From Eubacteriales bacterium (lineage in GTDB: Bacteria > Bacillota > Clostridia > Lachnospirales > Lachnospiraceae), in the NCBI GenBank assembly GCA_030537935.1, contig JAUNUY010000003.1, positions 1-64,000 of the forward strand: 64,000 nt of DNA. The letters are read 5' to 3'. A program made the translations under genes and the position numbers. This document shows positions 9,601 to 16,558 of the stretch, piece after piece; within the stretch, counting starts at the first letter, position 1, and every line of letters begins with the position of its first letter. The notes beneath the pieces are model-generated. The model was not told where the DNA came from. It was given only the letters and a program-made list of their open reading frames with translations, and did not search any database.

Positions 9601-10035
9601 TTCTTCCACGGTCTCCGTGTCGGTCAAACCGCGAAGGTCCGTTTGGCGGAAGGCAAGACGTTGATTATCACGCTGATTGACATCGGTCGGGTCGGTGATG
9701 ACGGCATGCGGACCATTGCATTCGAGGTGAACGGCTTCCGTCGTGACATCACCATCAAGGATAATGCACATGGCTTGACCGTACATGATGAGCACATTAT
9801 CATCCATGCCGATCCCGAAGATCCCCGTGACATCGGGGCGAGCATACCGGGCAAGGTCGTTAAAGTGAATGTCGCCGTTGGTGATACGATTTCCGAAGGC
9901 GACGGCGTCCTCGTCATAGAGGCAATGAAGATGGAGACGAATGTTGTATCCAACTCAGCCGGCACGGTCAAAGAAATACATATTGCGGAGGGCGACACGG
10001 TCATCAGCGGTCAGCTCCTACTGCGTCTGGAATAA
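6601..10035 (+). CDS. pyc: Pyruvate carboxylase
   Basis: Biotin-dependent carboxylation of pyruvate to oxaloacetate, the anaplerotic feed into aspartate and C4 metabolism. At 1144 residues it is a complete single-chain enzyme. Domains in order are biotin carboxylase with ATP-grasp (about 1-455, ATP loop GGGGRGMR and the EVNPRIQVEHTVSE segment), carboxyltransferase (about 530-1000, starting with TTMRDAHQSLMATR and including LHTHDTTGNG metal ligands), and the C-terminal biotinyl domain with EAMKMET, biotinylated at Lys1110. The ATG follows AAAAAGGAGAATAAC. It is monocistronic, with its own promoter and a UUCG-tetraloop terminator. In an anaerobe it may also supply oxaloacetate for aspartate, linking to AsnA downstream in the window. 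Confidence 0.97.
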   Translation: MKPTKFNKVLVANRGEIAIRIFSACKELGIRCVGIYSKEDETSLFRTRADESYLIKDNGPVSAYLNIDKIIKLAIKKGCDAIHPGYGFLSENADFARACEKNGITFIGPSADIIIALGDKINSKKSAERAGVPIIKGINEPIRTDKDALAAAKYCGYPVMVKASAGGGGRGMRIVQNEAELLPAFHQAQSEALKAFGNDDMFIEQYLEKPKHIEVQILGDRYGNIVHLFERDCSIQRRHQKVVEFTPAFALPEELRARICEDAIKIAKSVDYSCAGTVEFLLDNKGHHYFIEVNPRIQVEHTVSELTTGIDLVQSQIRVAEGFPLDSEEINIPNQAAVQQRGFAIQCRVTTEDPVNDFAPDTGKIDIYRTSSGFGIRLDGGNGFAGANISPYYDSLLVKVTAYSRSFSDTIAKAKRALREIIIRGVKTNIGFIMNVLNSEEFARGVCDTGFLAANPELFNIRESNDIVKKIITYIADRVVNDEKALVNDFDIPDVPKVKVPANLSGSRDILLNRGPEGLQKWIQNQDRLLVTDTTMRDAHQSLMATRVRTVDMLRIARPLSVYGKDLFSLEMWGGAVFDVAYRFLQESPWERLTGLRERIPNIMFQMLLRGNNTVGYKNYPDNVVKAFVRESARAGIDIFRVFDSLNWIEGMRYAIEQVIEEGKVAEGTMCYTGDILDSSRTKYDLKYYINKAKEIEKTGCHILGIKDMSALLKPYAAYTLIKALKEEIGIPIHLHTHDTTGNGVATCIMACEAGVDIVDTAFNSMSGLTSQPALNSVVAALQDTARATGINPDEVETISRYWASIRPIYANFESDLKSGTTEIYKYEIPGGQYSNLKPQVESFGLGHKFTEVKEMYKNVNGMLGDIVKVTPSSKMVGDLAIFMVQNELTPENILEKGRNLDFPDSVISYFSGMMGQPEGGFPPELQKMILKGEKPITVRPGDLLAPVDFEATRREIKEKLDLEPSAQEVLSYILYPNVFEDYVKNTRQHGNLSFMSSDIFFHGLRVGQTAKVRLAEGKTLIITLIDIGRVGDDGMRTIAFEVNGFRRDITIKDNAHGLTVHDEHIIIHADPEDPRDIGASIPGKVVKVNVAVGDTISEGDGVLVIEAMKMETNVVSNSAGTVKEIHIAEGDTVISGQLLLRLE

Positions 10036-10058
10036 CAGCCACCGCAATCATATTATGA

Positions 10059-10085
10059 ACGGGCATCTTCGGATGCCCGTTTCTT
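10059..10085 (+). terminator. Terminator of pyc
   Basis: A perfect nine-base stem (10059-10067 and 10072-10080) is closed by a stable TTCG tetraloop and followed by a T-rich tail, 24 bases after the pyc stop. Confidence 0.85.
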
Positions 10086-10132
10086 CGCTCTACCGAACGT
10101 TGTATATCCAACATCACCGTGACGGTCCATCA

Positions 10133-10141
10133 TGATAGAAT
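10133..10141 (+). promoter_or_regulatory. Possible extended -10 for the three-gene unit
   Basis: TGATAGAAT fits an extended -10 (TG, one base, then a TATAAT-like hexamer) 25 bases before the first start codon. No good -35 element is visible, so the assignment is tentative. Confidence 0.35.
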
Positions 10142-10166
10142 GACAACATGAGAAAGTGAGGATACT

Positions 10167-11369
10167 ATGTTGAATTTCAATCAAACAATATACGATGCGG
10201 TTTCCGGTGACCGGGACCTGCTGAACTTTTTACTGTTACACGGTTTTGAACAATTAAAGAACCCGAAGATGCTCGAGGTCCTGGGAAAAACCATGACCCT
10301 CGGTAAGGCCTGCGACATGCGCGGTATTGATCGGGAAAAACTGAATACCGATTACGAAGCCTATCGCAAGAAGCTCGAAGGTGGCGAGGATATCACACTG
10401 CGTCAAAAACATGAGGCCGGGGCGGCGACTTTAAAAATCCGCGGCATCCTCCCCTGCCCCATTCGAGTTCCGCTCTTGGAACTGTTTGATAGTTTCATTA
10501 AACAACAGGGGGCAGAAGATACCATTGACTACGATCTTCGTTCCGCCAATCTCGGATTGGACTGGATGGAGGATGAGGTGCGACGCGCCGAAAGCACCGA
10601 GGACCTGCCGGATGTTTTCATGAGTGCCGGTTTCAAACTCTTCTTTGACAAAGAACTTATCGGTAAGTTCGTCGAGGAAGGTGCCTTCCGATATGATGCC
10701 ATGCGCCTGCATGACCGTTATCGTCAACCGGACTGCATGTTGGAAGATCCGCAAAAAAATTATTATGTGACGGGAACCGTACCGGCCGTCTTTATCATCA
10801 ACCACGCCGTACTCGGTGACCGTCCCGTACCGCAATCCTGGGAAGATTTGATGCAACCGATATATTATAACGATGTGGCCGTACCGATGGGGGATTTGGA
10901 TTTATTCAATGCCATCCTCATCAGCCTGTACGACCGCTACGGCATGGATGCCGTACGCAAGTTGGGCCGTAACTTCGCCACCGACTTGCATCCTTCACAG
11001 ATGGTCAAAAAGACGACACCGGCCATCAGCATCTCCCCCTATTTCTTTGCCTGCATGATTCGCGGCGGACAGGGGATGTCCTATGTCTGGCCGACCGACG
11101 GTGCCGTCGCCAGTCCCATCTTCACCATAATCAAGAAAAGTGCACTGGATCGCCTGCAACCCTTCCTCGAATTTCTGACTTCGGAGGAGACCACGGCCGT
11201 CTTCAGTGCCAACGGTAAATTCCCGTGTACCGACCCCAAGGCGAAAGACATCCTGCCGCCGGAAACCAAGCTGCTCTTCCCCTCCTGGGATTTGCTGAAC
11301 GGTGAAGATATTACAAGTTTGCTGGATCGGTGTGAGGCCGTCTTCTACGAAGGCGTCCGGGAAGAATAG
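10167..11369 (+). CDS. Cytoplasmic substrate-binding-like protein with DUF1858-like N-terminus
   Basis: Resembles extracellular solute-binding proteins of ABC importers (iron/molybdate type fold) over about residues 95-400, with segments such as LPDVFMSAGFKLFFD, GTVPAVFIINH and PQSWEDLMQP. It has no signal peptide, lipobox or membrane segment, so it should stay in the cytoplasm. The first 60 residues resemble the small DUF1858 helical domain (TIYDAVSGDRDLLNFLLLHG). Cysteines occur at ILPCPIRVP, RQPDCMLE and GKFPCTD. It is followed 75 bases later by a P-loop GTPase-like gene and an ABC-type ATPase, with no permease. The function is unknown; an intracellular cofactor- or metal-related role is inference from context. 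Start chosen at the ATG after GTGAGGATACT. Confidence 0.75.
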   Translation: MLNFNQTIYDAVSGDRDLLNFLLLHGFEQLKNPKMLEVLGKTMTLGKACDMRGIDREKLNTDYEAYRKKLEGGEDITLRQKHEAGAATLKIRGILPCPIRVPLLELFDSFIKQQGAEDTIDYDLRSANLGLDWMEDEVRRAESTEDLPDVFMSAGFKLFFDKELIGKFVEEGAFRYDAMRLHDRYRQPDCMLEDPQKNYYVTGTVPAVFIINHAVLGDRPVPQSWEDLMQPIYYNDVAVPMGDLDLFNAILISLYDRYGMDAVRKLGRNFATDLHPSQMVKKTTPAISISPYFFACMIRGGQGMSYVWPTDGAVASPIFTIIKKSALDRLQPFLEFLTSEETTAVFSANGKFPCTDPKAKDILPPETKLLFPSWDLLNGEDITSLLDRCEAVFYEGVREE

Positions 11370-11444
11370 ACCCCCATGCGCGGCGGGTGATGTCCGCTGC
11401 GGTAACAGGTGCACTTGCCGCCGAATTTATAAAAGGAGAACATT

Positions 11445-12137
11445 ATGAACTTGGTCATCGTATCCGGTCCCCCCTCATCGGGCAAGACCAGCGTGATATT
11501 GAAAACCGTCCGGGCATTACGGGATCGCAATCTTTCCGTCGGCGTCGTTAAATTCGACTGCCTCTATACGGATGACGATCTGCTCTACGAAAAAGCCGGT
11601 ATCCCGGTGAAGAAAGGCCTGTCGGGCGGTCTGTGTCCCGACCACTTTTTCGTTTCAAATATCGAAGAAATCGTCTCATGGGGACGAACGGAAGGTTTTG
11701 ACGTGCTGATTACGGAATCGGCAGGTCTGTGTAACCGTTGCTCCCCCTATATCAAAAATATTGCCGGTGTCTGCATTATTGATAATCTCAGCGGCATCAA
11801 TACGCCGAAAAAAATCGGTCCGATGCTGAAATCCGCAGATATTATCGTCATCACGAAGGGCGATATCGTTTCTCAAGCGGAACGTGAGGTATTCGCCTCC
11901 AAGGTCACGTCGGTCAACCCTTCCGCCATGACCTTATTCGTGAACGGACTGACCGGACAGGGTACCTATGAACTGAGCACCCTGCTCTATGACCCTGCGA
12001 ACGATATTGAAACGGTACAGGGCATGTCCCTGCGCTTCCCCATGCCGACGGCACTATGCTCCTATTGCCTGGGCGAGACACGGATCGGCGAAGAATTTCA
12101 AATGGGTAACGTACGGAAGATGAGGATGGATTCATGA
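11445..12137 (+). CDS. P-loop GTPase-like protein with two CxxC pairs
   Basis: A SIMIBI-type nucleotide-binding protein of 230 residues, similar in outline to the HypB/CobW group of metallocentre GTPases. Visible are Walker A GPPSSGKTS (8-16), the ITESAGLCNRC segment (89-99) at the switch position, a VITKGD guanine-recognition-like motif (135-140) and FVNGLTGQGT. It carries CxxC pairs at Cys96/Cys99 and Cys205/Cys208 plus Cys64 in GGLCPDH, which look like metal or Fe-S ligands or redox pairs. The ATG follows AAAAGGAGAACATT. Its stop overlaps the next start as ATGA, so it is translationally coupled to the ABC-type ATPase. The exact substrate is unknown; a metal or cofactor insertion role is inference from family resemblance. 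Confidence 0.75.
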   Translation: MNLVIVSGPPSSGKTSVILKTVRALRDRNLSVGVVKFDCLYTDDDLLYEKAGIPVKKGLSGGLCPDHFFVSNIEEIVSWGRTEGFDVLITESAGLCNRCSPYIKNIAGVCIIDNLSGINTPKKIGPMLKSADIIVITKGDIVSQAEREVFASKVTSVNPSAMTLFVNGLTGQGTYELSTLLYDPANDIETVQGMSLRFPMPTALCSYCLGETRIGEEFQMGNVRKMRMDS

Positions 12138-13123
12138 CATTACGGGAACTGATAAAACGCTATCCCTTTGCGGAAGAATATTTCAAGGACAATCACCTGC
12201 CCATGGATCGGCGACTGGGCAAAGAGCCGGCCGACTACGCCGCCTCCTGGACGGAGGAGGAGCGGGAACTCATTGCCATCGAGGCGGATGCATTCACGGA
12301 CGAGTTCTTTACCTGGCTCAATATGATGAAAGAGTTTATGGGCATCGACGCACAGGACGTCGTGGAGAGTCTGACCATTGTCGCCGGTCGCAATAAAAGC
12401 GGGACACCGGAAGGCTTTGACAGCTTGACCGTCCGTACATCGGAAATCATTTCCATTGTCGGACCGACGGGGTCGGGTAAATCCCGTCTGCTGGCGGATA
12501 TCGAATGGACGGCCCAATGTGATACGCCAACCGGTCGTGCCATCCGCATTAACGGAGAAAAGCCGGATTTGAAATGGCGTTTTTCCACCAACAATAAACT
12601 GGTTGCCCAGCTTTCGCAAAATATGAATTTCGTCATGGATTTGACGGTGGATGAATTTCTGACCCTGCACGCACAGAGCCGACACGTTGAAAATTCAGAT
12701 GCCGTTATTGCCCGTATCTTGGACGCCGCCAATGACTTGGCGGGCGAAAACTTTGATGCCGATACGCCGGTAACGGCGCTCAGCGGCGGACAATCGCGGG
12801 CGTTGATGATTGCAGATACGGCCATTCTTTCCACCTCGCCCATCATCCTGATTGACGAAATAGAAAATGCCGGTGTCGATCGCCGTAAGGCGCTGGACCT
12901 GTTGGTCCGGGAGGACAAAATCGTTCTCATGGCCACCCATGATCCCGGTCTCGCCTTGATGGCGGATAAACGCATCGTCATTAATAACGGCGGCATCATC
13001 GAAATCCTCGAGACCACACCGGAAGAAAAAGCCTGCCTCACCGCTCTCGAAGCGTATGACGAAAAGGTCCGCCATTTACGGGAGAGTCTGCGTTACGGCA
13101 AGCGCTGTACCTGGCCCGCCTAG
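12134..13123 (+). CDS. ABC-type ATPase with N-terminal helical domain, no permease partner
   Basis: A 329-residue soluble ATPase. The first 25 residues (TLRELIKRYPFAEEYFKDNHL) resemble the DUF542/DUF1858 type helical domain also suspected in the first gene of the unit. A complete ABC nucleotide-binding domain follows: Walker A GPTGSGKS (110-117), signature LSGGQ (216-220), Walker B IILIDE (237-242) and H-loop His269. No membrane segments are present, and neither neighbour is a permease. The Q-loop region reads KLVAQLSQNMNF. It overlaps the GTPase-like gene by four bases (ATGA). It could drive a conformational or assembly reaction on the binding protein instead of transport; this is inference. 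The unit ends at the strong terminator 13142-13195. Confidence 0.78.
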   Translation: MTLRELIKRYPFAEEYFKDNHLPMDRRLGKEPADYAASWTEEERELIAIEADAFTDEFFTWLNMMKEFMGIDAQDVVESLTIVAGRNKSGTPEGFDSLTVRTSEIISIVGPTGSGKSRLLADIEWTAQCDTPTGRAIRINGEKPDLKWRFSTNNKLVAQLSQNMNFVMDLTVDEFLTLHAQSRHVENSDAVIARILDAANDLAGENFDADTPVTALSGGQSRALMIADTAILSTSPIILIDEIENAGVDRRKALDLLVREDKIVLMATHDPGLALMADKRIVINNGGIIEILETTPEEKACLTALEAYDEKVRHLRESLRYGKRCTWPA

Positions 13124-13141
13124 GCCGAGGATCCCTTCATA

Positions 13142-13195
13142 ACGGTACATAAAAACAACACGGCTTACAAATGCCGTGTTGTTTTTATGTACCGT
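13142..13195. terminator. Bidirectional terminator with 23-bp perfect stem
   Basis: Perfect 23-base arms (13142-13164 and 13173-13195) flank an 8-base loop, with A and T runs inside the stem. It lies between the convergent ABC-type ATPase and M20 peptidase genes and overlaps the edge of the latter's stop region. It should stop transcripts from both sides. Confidence 0.85.
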
Positions 13196-13196
13196 C

Positions 13197-14354
13197 CTAT
13201 TCATATGTCATCATCATATCCATGTAAATCTTGGCTGCGGTAATGAGCTCTTTAACATCCAAACGCTCATTTTCCTTGTGCACACAGGAAAGGTCCCCCG
13301 GGCCGAAGATGACCGGTGTAATACCGATACGGTTAAATTTCGTACCATCCGTCGTCCCCGCAAAAACATCATGTGCTGGTTTTAAACCATGCTTGTCTGA
13401 AGCGGTCTCCACCAGCTTCACCAACGGATGGTTCACTGCCGTCTCCCACGGTGCCCTTTTTTCAACAACCTTGATTTCCGCTGCAAACTGCGGATCCGCC
13501 GCCTTTAGCTCGGCAAAGATGCGGCGAAGTGCCGCCCAGATTTCTTCCGGATAGTGACCGAGACAAAGCCGGGCATCGACAAACATACTGCAACGGTCCG
13601 GTACGATGGCCGGCTCCACGCCGGCAGATATCGCATAAGGCTGCCAAAATGTCCTGCCGCCCAAATTGTCCTGCTGGTCGGAAAAGTCATATGCCTTGAT
13701 GGCCTGAATTAAATCGGACATCTTTTCAATTGCATTGACCCCCAAGCCGTGCTGCGAACCGTGCGCCGTCTTCCCATGAACGATAACCTCACCCCAAGTA
13801 CGGCCACGGGAGGCGATACAAAGTTTCATCTCCGTCGGTTCACATACAACAACACAACGTGCGGACTTGATGTAATTATCATCCAGACAGGCCTGTGAGC
13901 CTTTCATATAATGTTCTTCATCTACGGTCGCCGCCAAAAGAATATCCCGTTTGGGCCGAATCCCCGCACGATGCAGGGTGACCATGGCCATCAGGGCGGC
14001 ACCCAAACCGCCCTTCATGTCGGACGAACCACGTCCGTACATATAGTCTCCTACCAATGTGCCCGAAAACGGATCCCCGGACCAACGTTGCATCTCATCT
14101 TGGCTAACCGGTACGACATCCTGATGGCCGGTAAAAATCAGACCTTCACCGCGCATCTCCCCCTCCAGGAGAACCAGTACGTTATGACGGTCCGGTGCCG
14201 CCTCCACCGTCCAGTAATTCATCCCCTCGTCCGCCAGAAATTTCGTCAGATATCGGGTCACCAATTGCTCCCGACCCGGCGGATTCACGGACGGCAAGCG
14301 AACCAAATCCTGTACGAGTCCTATCAGTTCTTCTTCGTTGATGGTCAAATCCAT
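13197..14354 (-). CDS. M20 family metallopeptidase (ArgE/DapE/ACY1 group)
   Basis: Zinc-dependent amidohydrolase of 385 residues. The visible metal and catalytic set is FTGHQDVVP (His and Asp), GRGSSDMKGG, the TVDEEHY acidic pair, VCEPTEMKL and the late CVHKENE histidine. The dimerisation-domain signature HGKTAHGSQHGLGVNAIEKM lies in the middle. Members of this group cleave N-acyl amino acids, succinyl-diaminopimelate or dipeptides; the sequence alone does not fix the substrate. It is the last gene of the long minus-strand run, 15 bases after pgcA, and ends at the bidirectional terminator. Confidence 0.88.
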   Translation of the reverse strand: MDLTINEEELIGLVQDLVRLPSVNPPGREQLVTRYLTKFLADEGMNYWTVEAAPDRHNVLVLLEGEMRGEGLIFTGHQDVVPVSQDEMQRWSGDPFSGTLVGDYMYGRGSSDMKGGLGAALMAMVTLHRAGIRPKRDILLAATVDEEHYMKGSQACLDDNYIKSARCVVVCEPTEMKLCIASRGRTWGEVIVHGKTAHGSQHGLGVNAIEKMSDLIQAIKAYDFSDQQDNLGGRTFWQPYAISAGVEPAIVPDRCSMFVDARLCLGHYPEEIWAALRRIFAELKAADPQFAAEIKVVEKRAPWETAVNHPLVKLVETASDKHGLKPAHDVFAGTTDGTKFNRIGITPVIFGPGDLSCVHKENERLDVKELITAAKIYMDMMMTYE

Positions 14355-14369
14355 AATACCTCCCGACGA

Positions 14370-16097
14370 TTATTCGATCTTATCCAACACCGCACGAACC
14401 GTCGCTTCGATATCCGCCACCTTCTGTTGCGATGCCGCCGCATCCTCCGCCTTCGTGTAAATATACAGCTTAATCTTCGGTTCCGTACCGGAGGGCCGCA
14501 AGGTAAACCAGCTGCCATCCGCATAACGACATTCAAAAGCATTTGTCCGCTCGATATCCGTCACCGAGGTTTCCCCCGTCTTCACGTCCCGTACTTCACC
14601 GCTGTTATAATCTACCGTCCGTACGGCTGCCGCGTCACCAATGGTCTCCGGGAAAAGTGTCCGTATCCCCGTCATCATCCGGCCGATTCGTTCTTTACCG
14701 GCAATACCTTCCAAAGCGATGGCAACCGTCTTCTCTGCAAAGTATCCGTAAGTTTCATAAAGCTCTTCGAGCACCGCTCGCAGATTTTTACCCCGTTTTT
14801 TGTAATAGCCGGCCATTTCCGCCAACAACAAGGCCGTGCTTACCGCATCCTTGTCCCGTACGAAGTTACCCGCATTGAAACCGATGCTCTCTTCATAGCC
14901 GAAAACGTATTCATATTCATCCGTCTTATCCCAGATATTCGGCAATTCCGAGATGTTCTTGAAGCCCGTTAATACCTCGAAGACCTTGACGCCGTATGCA
15001 CCGGCAATGGCTTTACCCATGTCACCCGTCACTATGGACTTGATGATGGCCGCCTTATCACTCAAAGTACCTTGGCGCTTCTTCTGCATCAAAATGTAAT
15101 GTATCAGCAGGGCGCCGATTTGGTTCCCGTTAAAAGGAATCGCTACACCGTCTTCCATAACTTGCACGGCAAGACGATCCGCATCCGGATCCGTCGCGAT
15201 AAGAATATCCGCATTGATGTCCCGCCCCAGTTCCGCTGCCAGCTTAAAAGCCGCCGGATCTTCCGGGTTCGGGTAGCCGACTGTCGGAAAACGACCGTCC
15301 GGTGCTTCCTGTTCCTTGACAACGGTCACGTTCTTATAGCCCATTCGCGCCAGTACGGTACGAACCGGAATATTTCCGGTACCGTTGAGCGGTGTAAAAA
15401 CAATCTTAATATCCTTATCAACCGCCTCGTCATCCATGGAAACGCTCATAACCGCCTTATAATACGCCTCGTCCACGTCCTTGCCGATGATTTCAATCAA
15501 GCCGTCCGATACCGCCTCGTCGAAATCGGTTCGACCCGCTTCATCGAACATGCCGATGTCTTCCATCGCCGCCAACACCGCATCCGCAATGTCATCCTTA
15601 ATCTGTGAACCTTCCGCCCAGTACACCTTATAGCCGTTGTACTCTTTCGGGTTATGGCTGGCCGTGATATTCAAACCCGCAATGCAACCGAAATGGCGCA
15701 CCGCAAACGATAACTCGGGCGTCGGGCGCAGTGCATCAAACAGATACACTTTGATGCCGTGTGCCGCCAGAACTTCCGCACATACACGGGCAAATTCCGG
15801 AGACATGATACGGCAGTCATGTGCAATGGCTACGCCGCGTGCCTTTTTATCTTCGCCATGTGCCAAAATCACCTTGGCCAGAGCCTTTGTCGCTCGTGCC
15901 ACGACAAACTCGTTCATCCGGTTCGTACCGACACCGAGTTTACCGCGTAAGCCCGCCGTCCCGAAGGTCAGGTCTTGATAGAAGCGGTCCTCGATTTCCG
16001 CCTCGTCCCCGGCAATCTGTGCCAGCTCCGTTTTGAGTTCCGCCGGCAAATGTTTCGCCATCCGCCAGGCCTCATAATTCTCTCTGTAATTCGCCAT
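14370..16097 (-). CDS. pgcA: Alpha-phosphoglucomutase / phosphomannomutase family
   Basis: Interconverts glucose 6-phosphate and glucose 1-phosphate. At 575 residues it matches the long Firmicutes PgcA type. Domain landmarks are the active-site phosphoserine loop ITASHNP (Ser147), the metal loop DPDADRL, the sugar-binding GYEESIGFN and the phosphate-binding RPSGTEPKIK near the C-terminus. The ATG follows AAGGAGATATT. It lies 11 bases after the small DUF5721-like gene and is in the same run as glgA, so it probably supplies glucose 1-phosphate for glycogen or for nucleotide sugars of the cell envelope. Confidence 0.92.
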   Translation of the reverse strand: MANYRENYEAWRMAKHLPAELKTELAQIAGDEAEIEDRFYQDLTFGTAGLRGKLGVGTNRMNEFVVARATKALAKVILAHGEDKKARGVAIAHDCRIMSPEFARVCAEVLAAHGIKVYLFDALRPTPELSFAVRHFGCIAGLNITASHNPKEYNGYKVYWAEGSQIKDDIADAVLAAMEDIGMFDEAGRTDFDEAVSDGLIEIIGKDVDEAYYKAVMSVSMDDEAVDKDIKIVFTPLNGTGNIPVRTVLARMGYKNVTVVKEQEAPDGRFPTVGYPNPEDPAAFKLAAELGRDINADILIATDPDADRLAVQVMEDGVAIPFNGNQIGALLIHYILMQKKRQGTLSDKAAIIKSIVTGDMGKAIAGAYGVKVFEVLTGFKNISELPNIWDKTDEYEYVFGYEESIGFNAGNFVRDKDAVSTALLLAEMAGYYKKRGKNLRAVLEELYETYGYFAEKTVAIALEGIAGKERIGRMMTGIRTLFPETIGDAAAVRTVDYNSGEVRDVKTGETSVTDIERTNAFECRYADGSWFTLRPSGTEPKIKLYIYTKAEDAAASQQKVADIEATVRAVLDKIE

Positions 16098-16108
16098 AAT
16101 ATCTCCTT

Positions 16109-16558
16109 TCAGATAAAAGCCTCATACGGGACCTTATGCTCCTTTAACAACGCTTCCACCGTATCATCCCATGTCCGCTCATCGGACTTATCCAGCGTAA
16201 ACGTCTTATATGATACGCCGCTGATGACCTGGATAACACCGTGTTGCAACTGAATGTTCATCATACAATCCTGCGTCTGACTTGAAATACATGTCGGATG
16301 ACGCAAAACTATCAGCATCTGCAGTGGCGGCTTCTTCCCGCGGATAATCTCATAGACGAAGGGCTTCACCGCCGCCCAACCGACATAGCCGGTCTTCTCC
16401 GCCTCATCCTCATAAAAATCCGCCTGCCTTTCACCGGCAATCTCAAACCGGCATCCCATCGTCACCTGGGCTTTAATCAAATCCCATCCGTCAAAGACGG
16501 ATGATGTCAGAAGGAGGCGCATGAACATGCCGTTGTCCGAAATGTTAAATGCCCGCAT
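16109..16558 (-). CDS. Conserved hypothetical protein, DUF5721-like
   Basis: A soluble protein of 149 residues beginning MRAFNISDNGMFMRLLLTSS, with a conserved-looking VGWAAVKPFVYEIIRGKKPP core. I think it matches DUF5721, a clostridial family of unknown function, but this rests on memory of the pattern only. The start at 16558 is preferred over an upstream Met at 16768 because AAAGGAGG lies immediately upstream and the longer frame runs antiparallel in sense to no known domain. It overlaps the end of the MutS-like gene by 14 bases, so the two are co-translated. No membrane segments or signal peptide are seen. Confidence 0.65.
   Translation of the reverse strand: MRAFNISDNGMFMRLLLTSSVFDGWDLIKAQVTMGCRFEIAGERQADFYEDEAEKTGYVGWAAVKPFVYEIIRGKKPPLQMLIVLRHPTCISSQTQDCMMNIQLQHGVIQVISGVSYKTFTLDKSDERTWDDTVEALLKEHKVPYEAFI

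Noticed and set aside
13911..14972. 353-codon plus-strand ORF
   Set aside because: It is antisense to the M20 peptidase and phosphoglucomutase genes, which have full family motifs.
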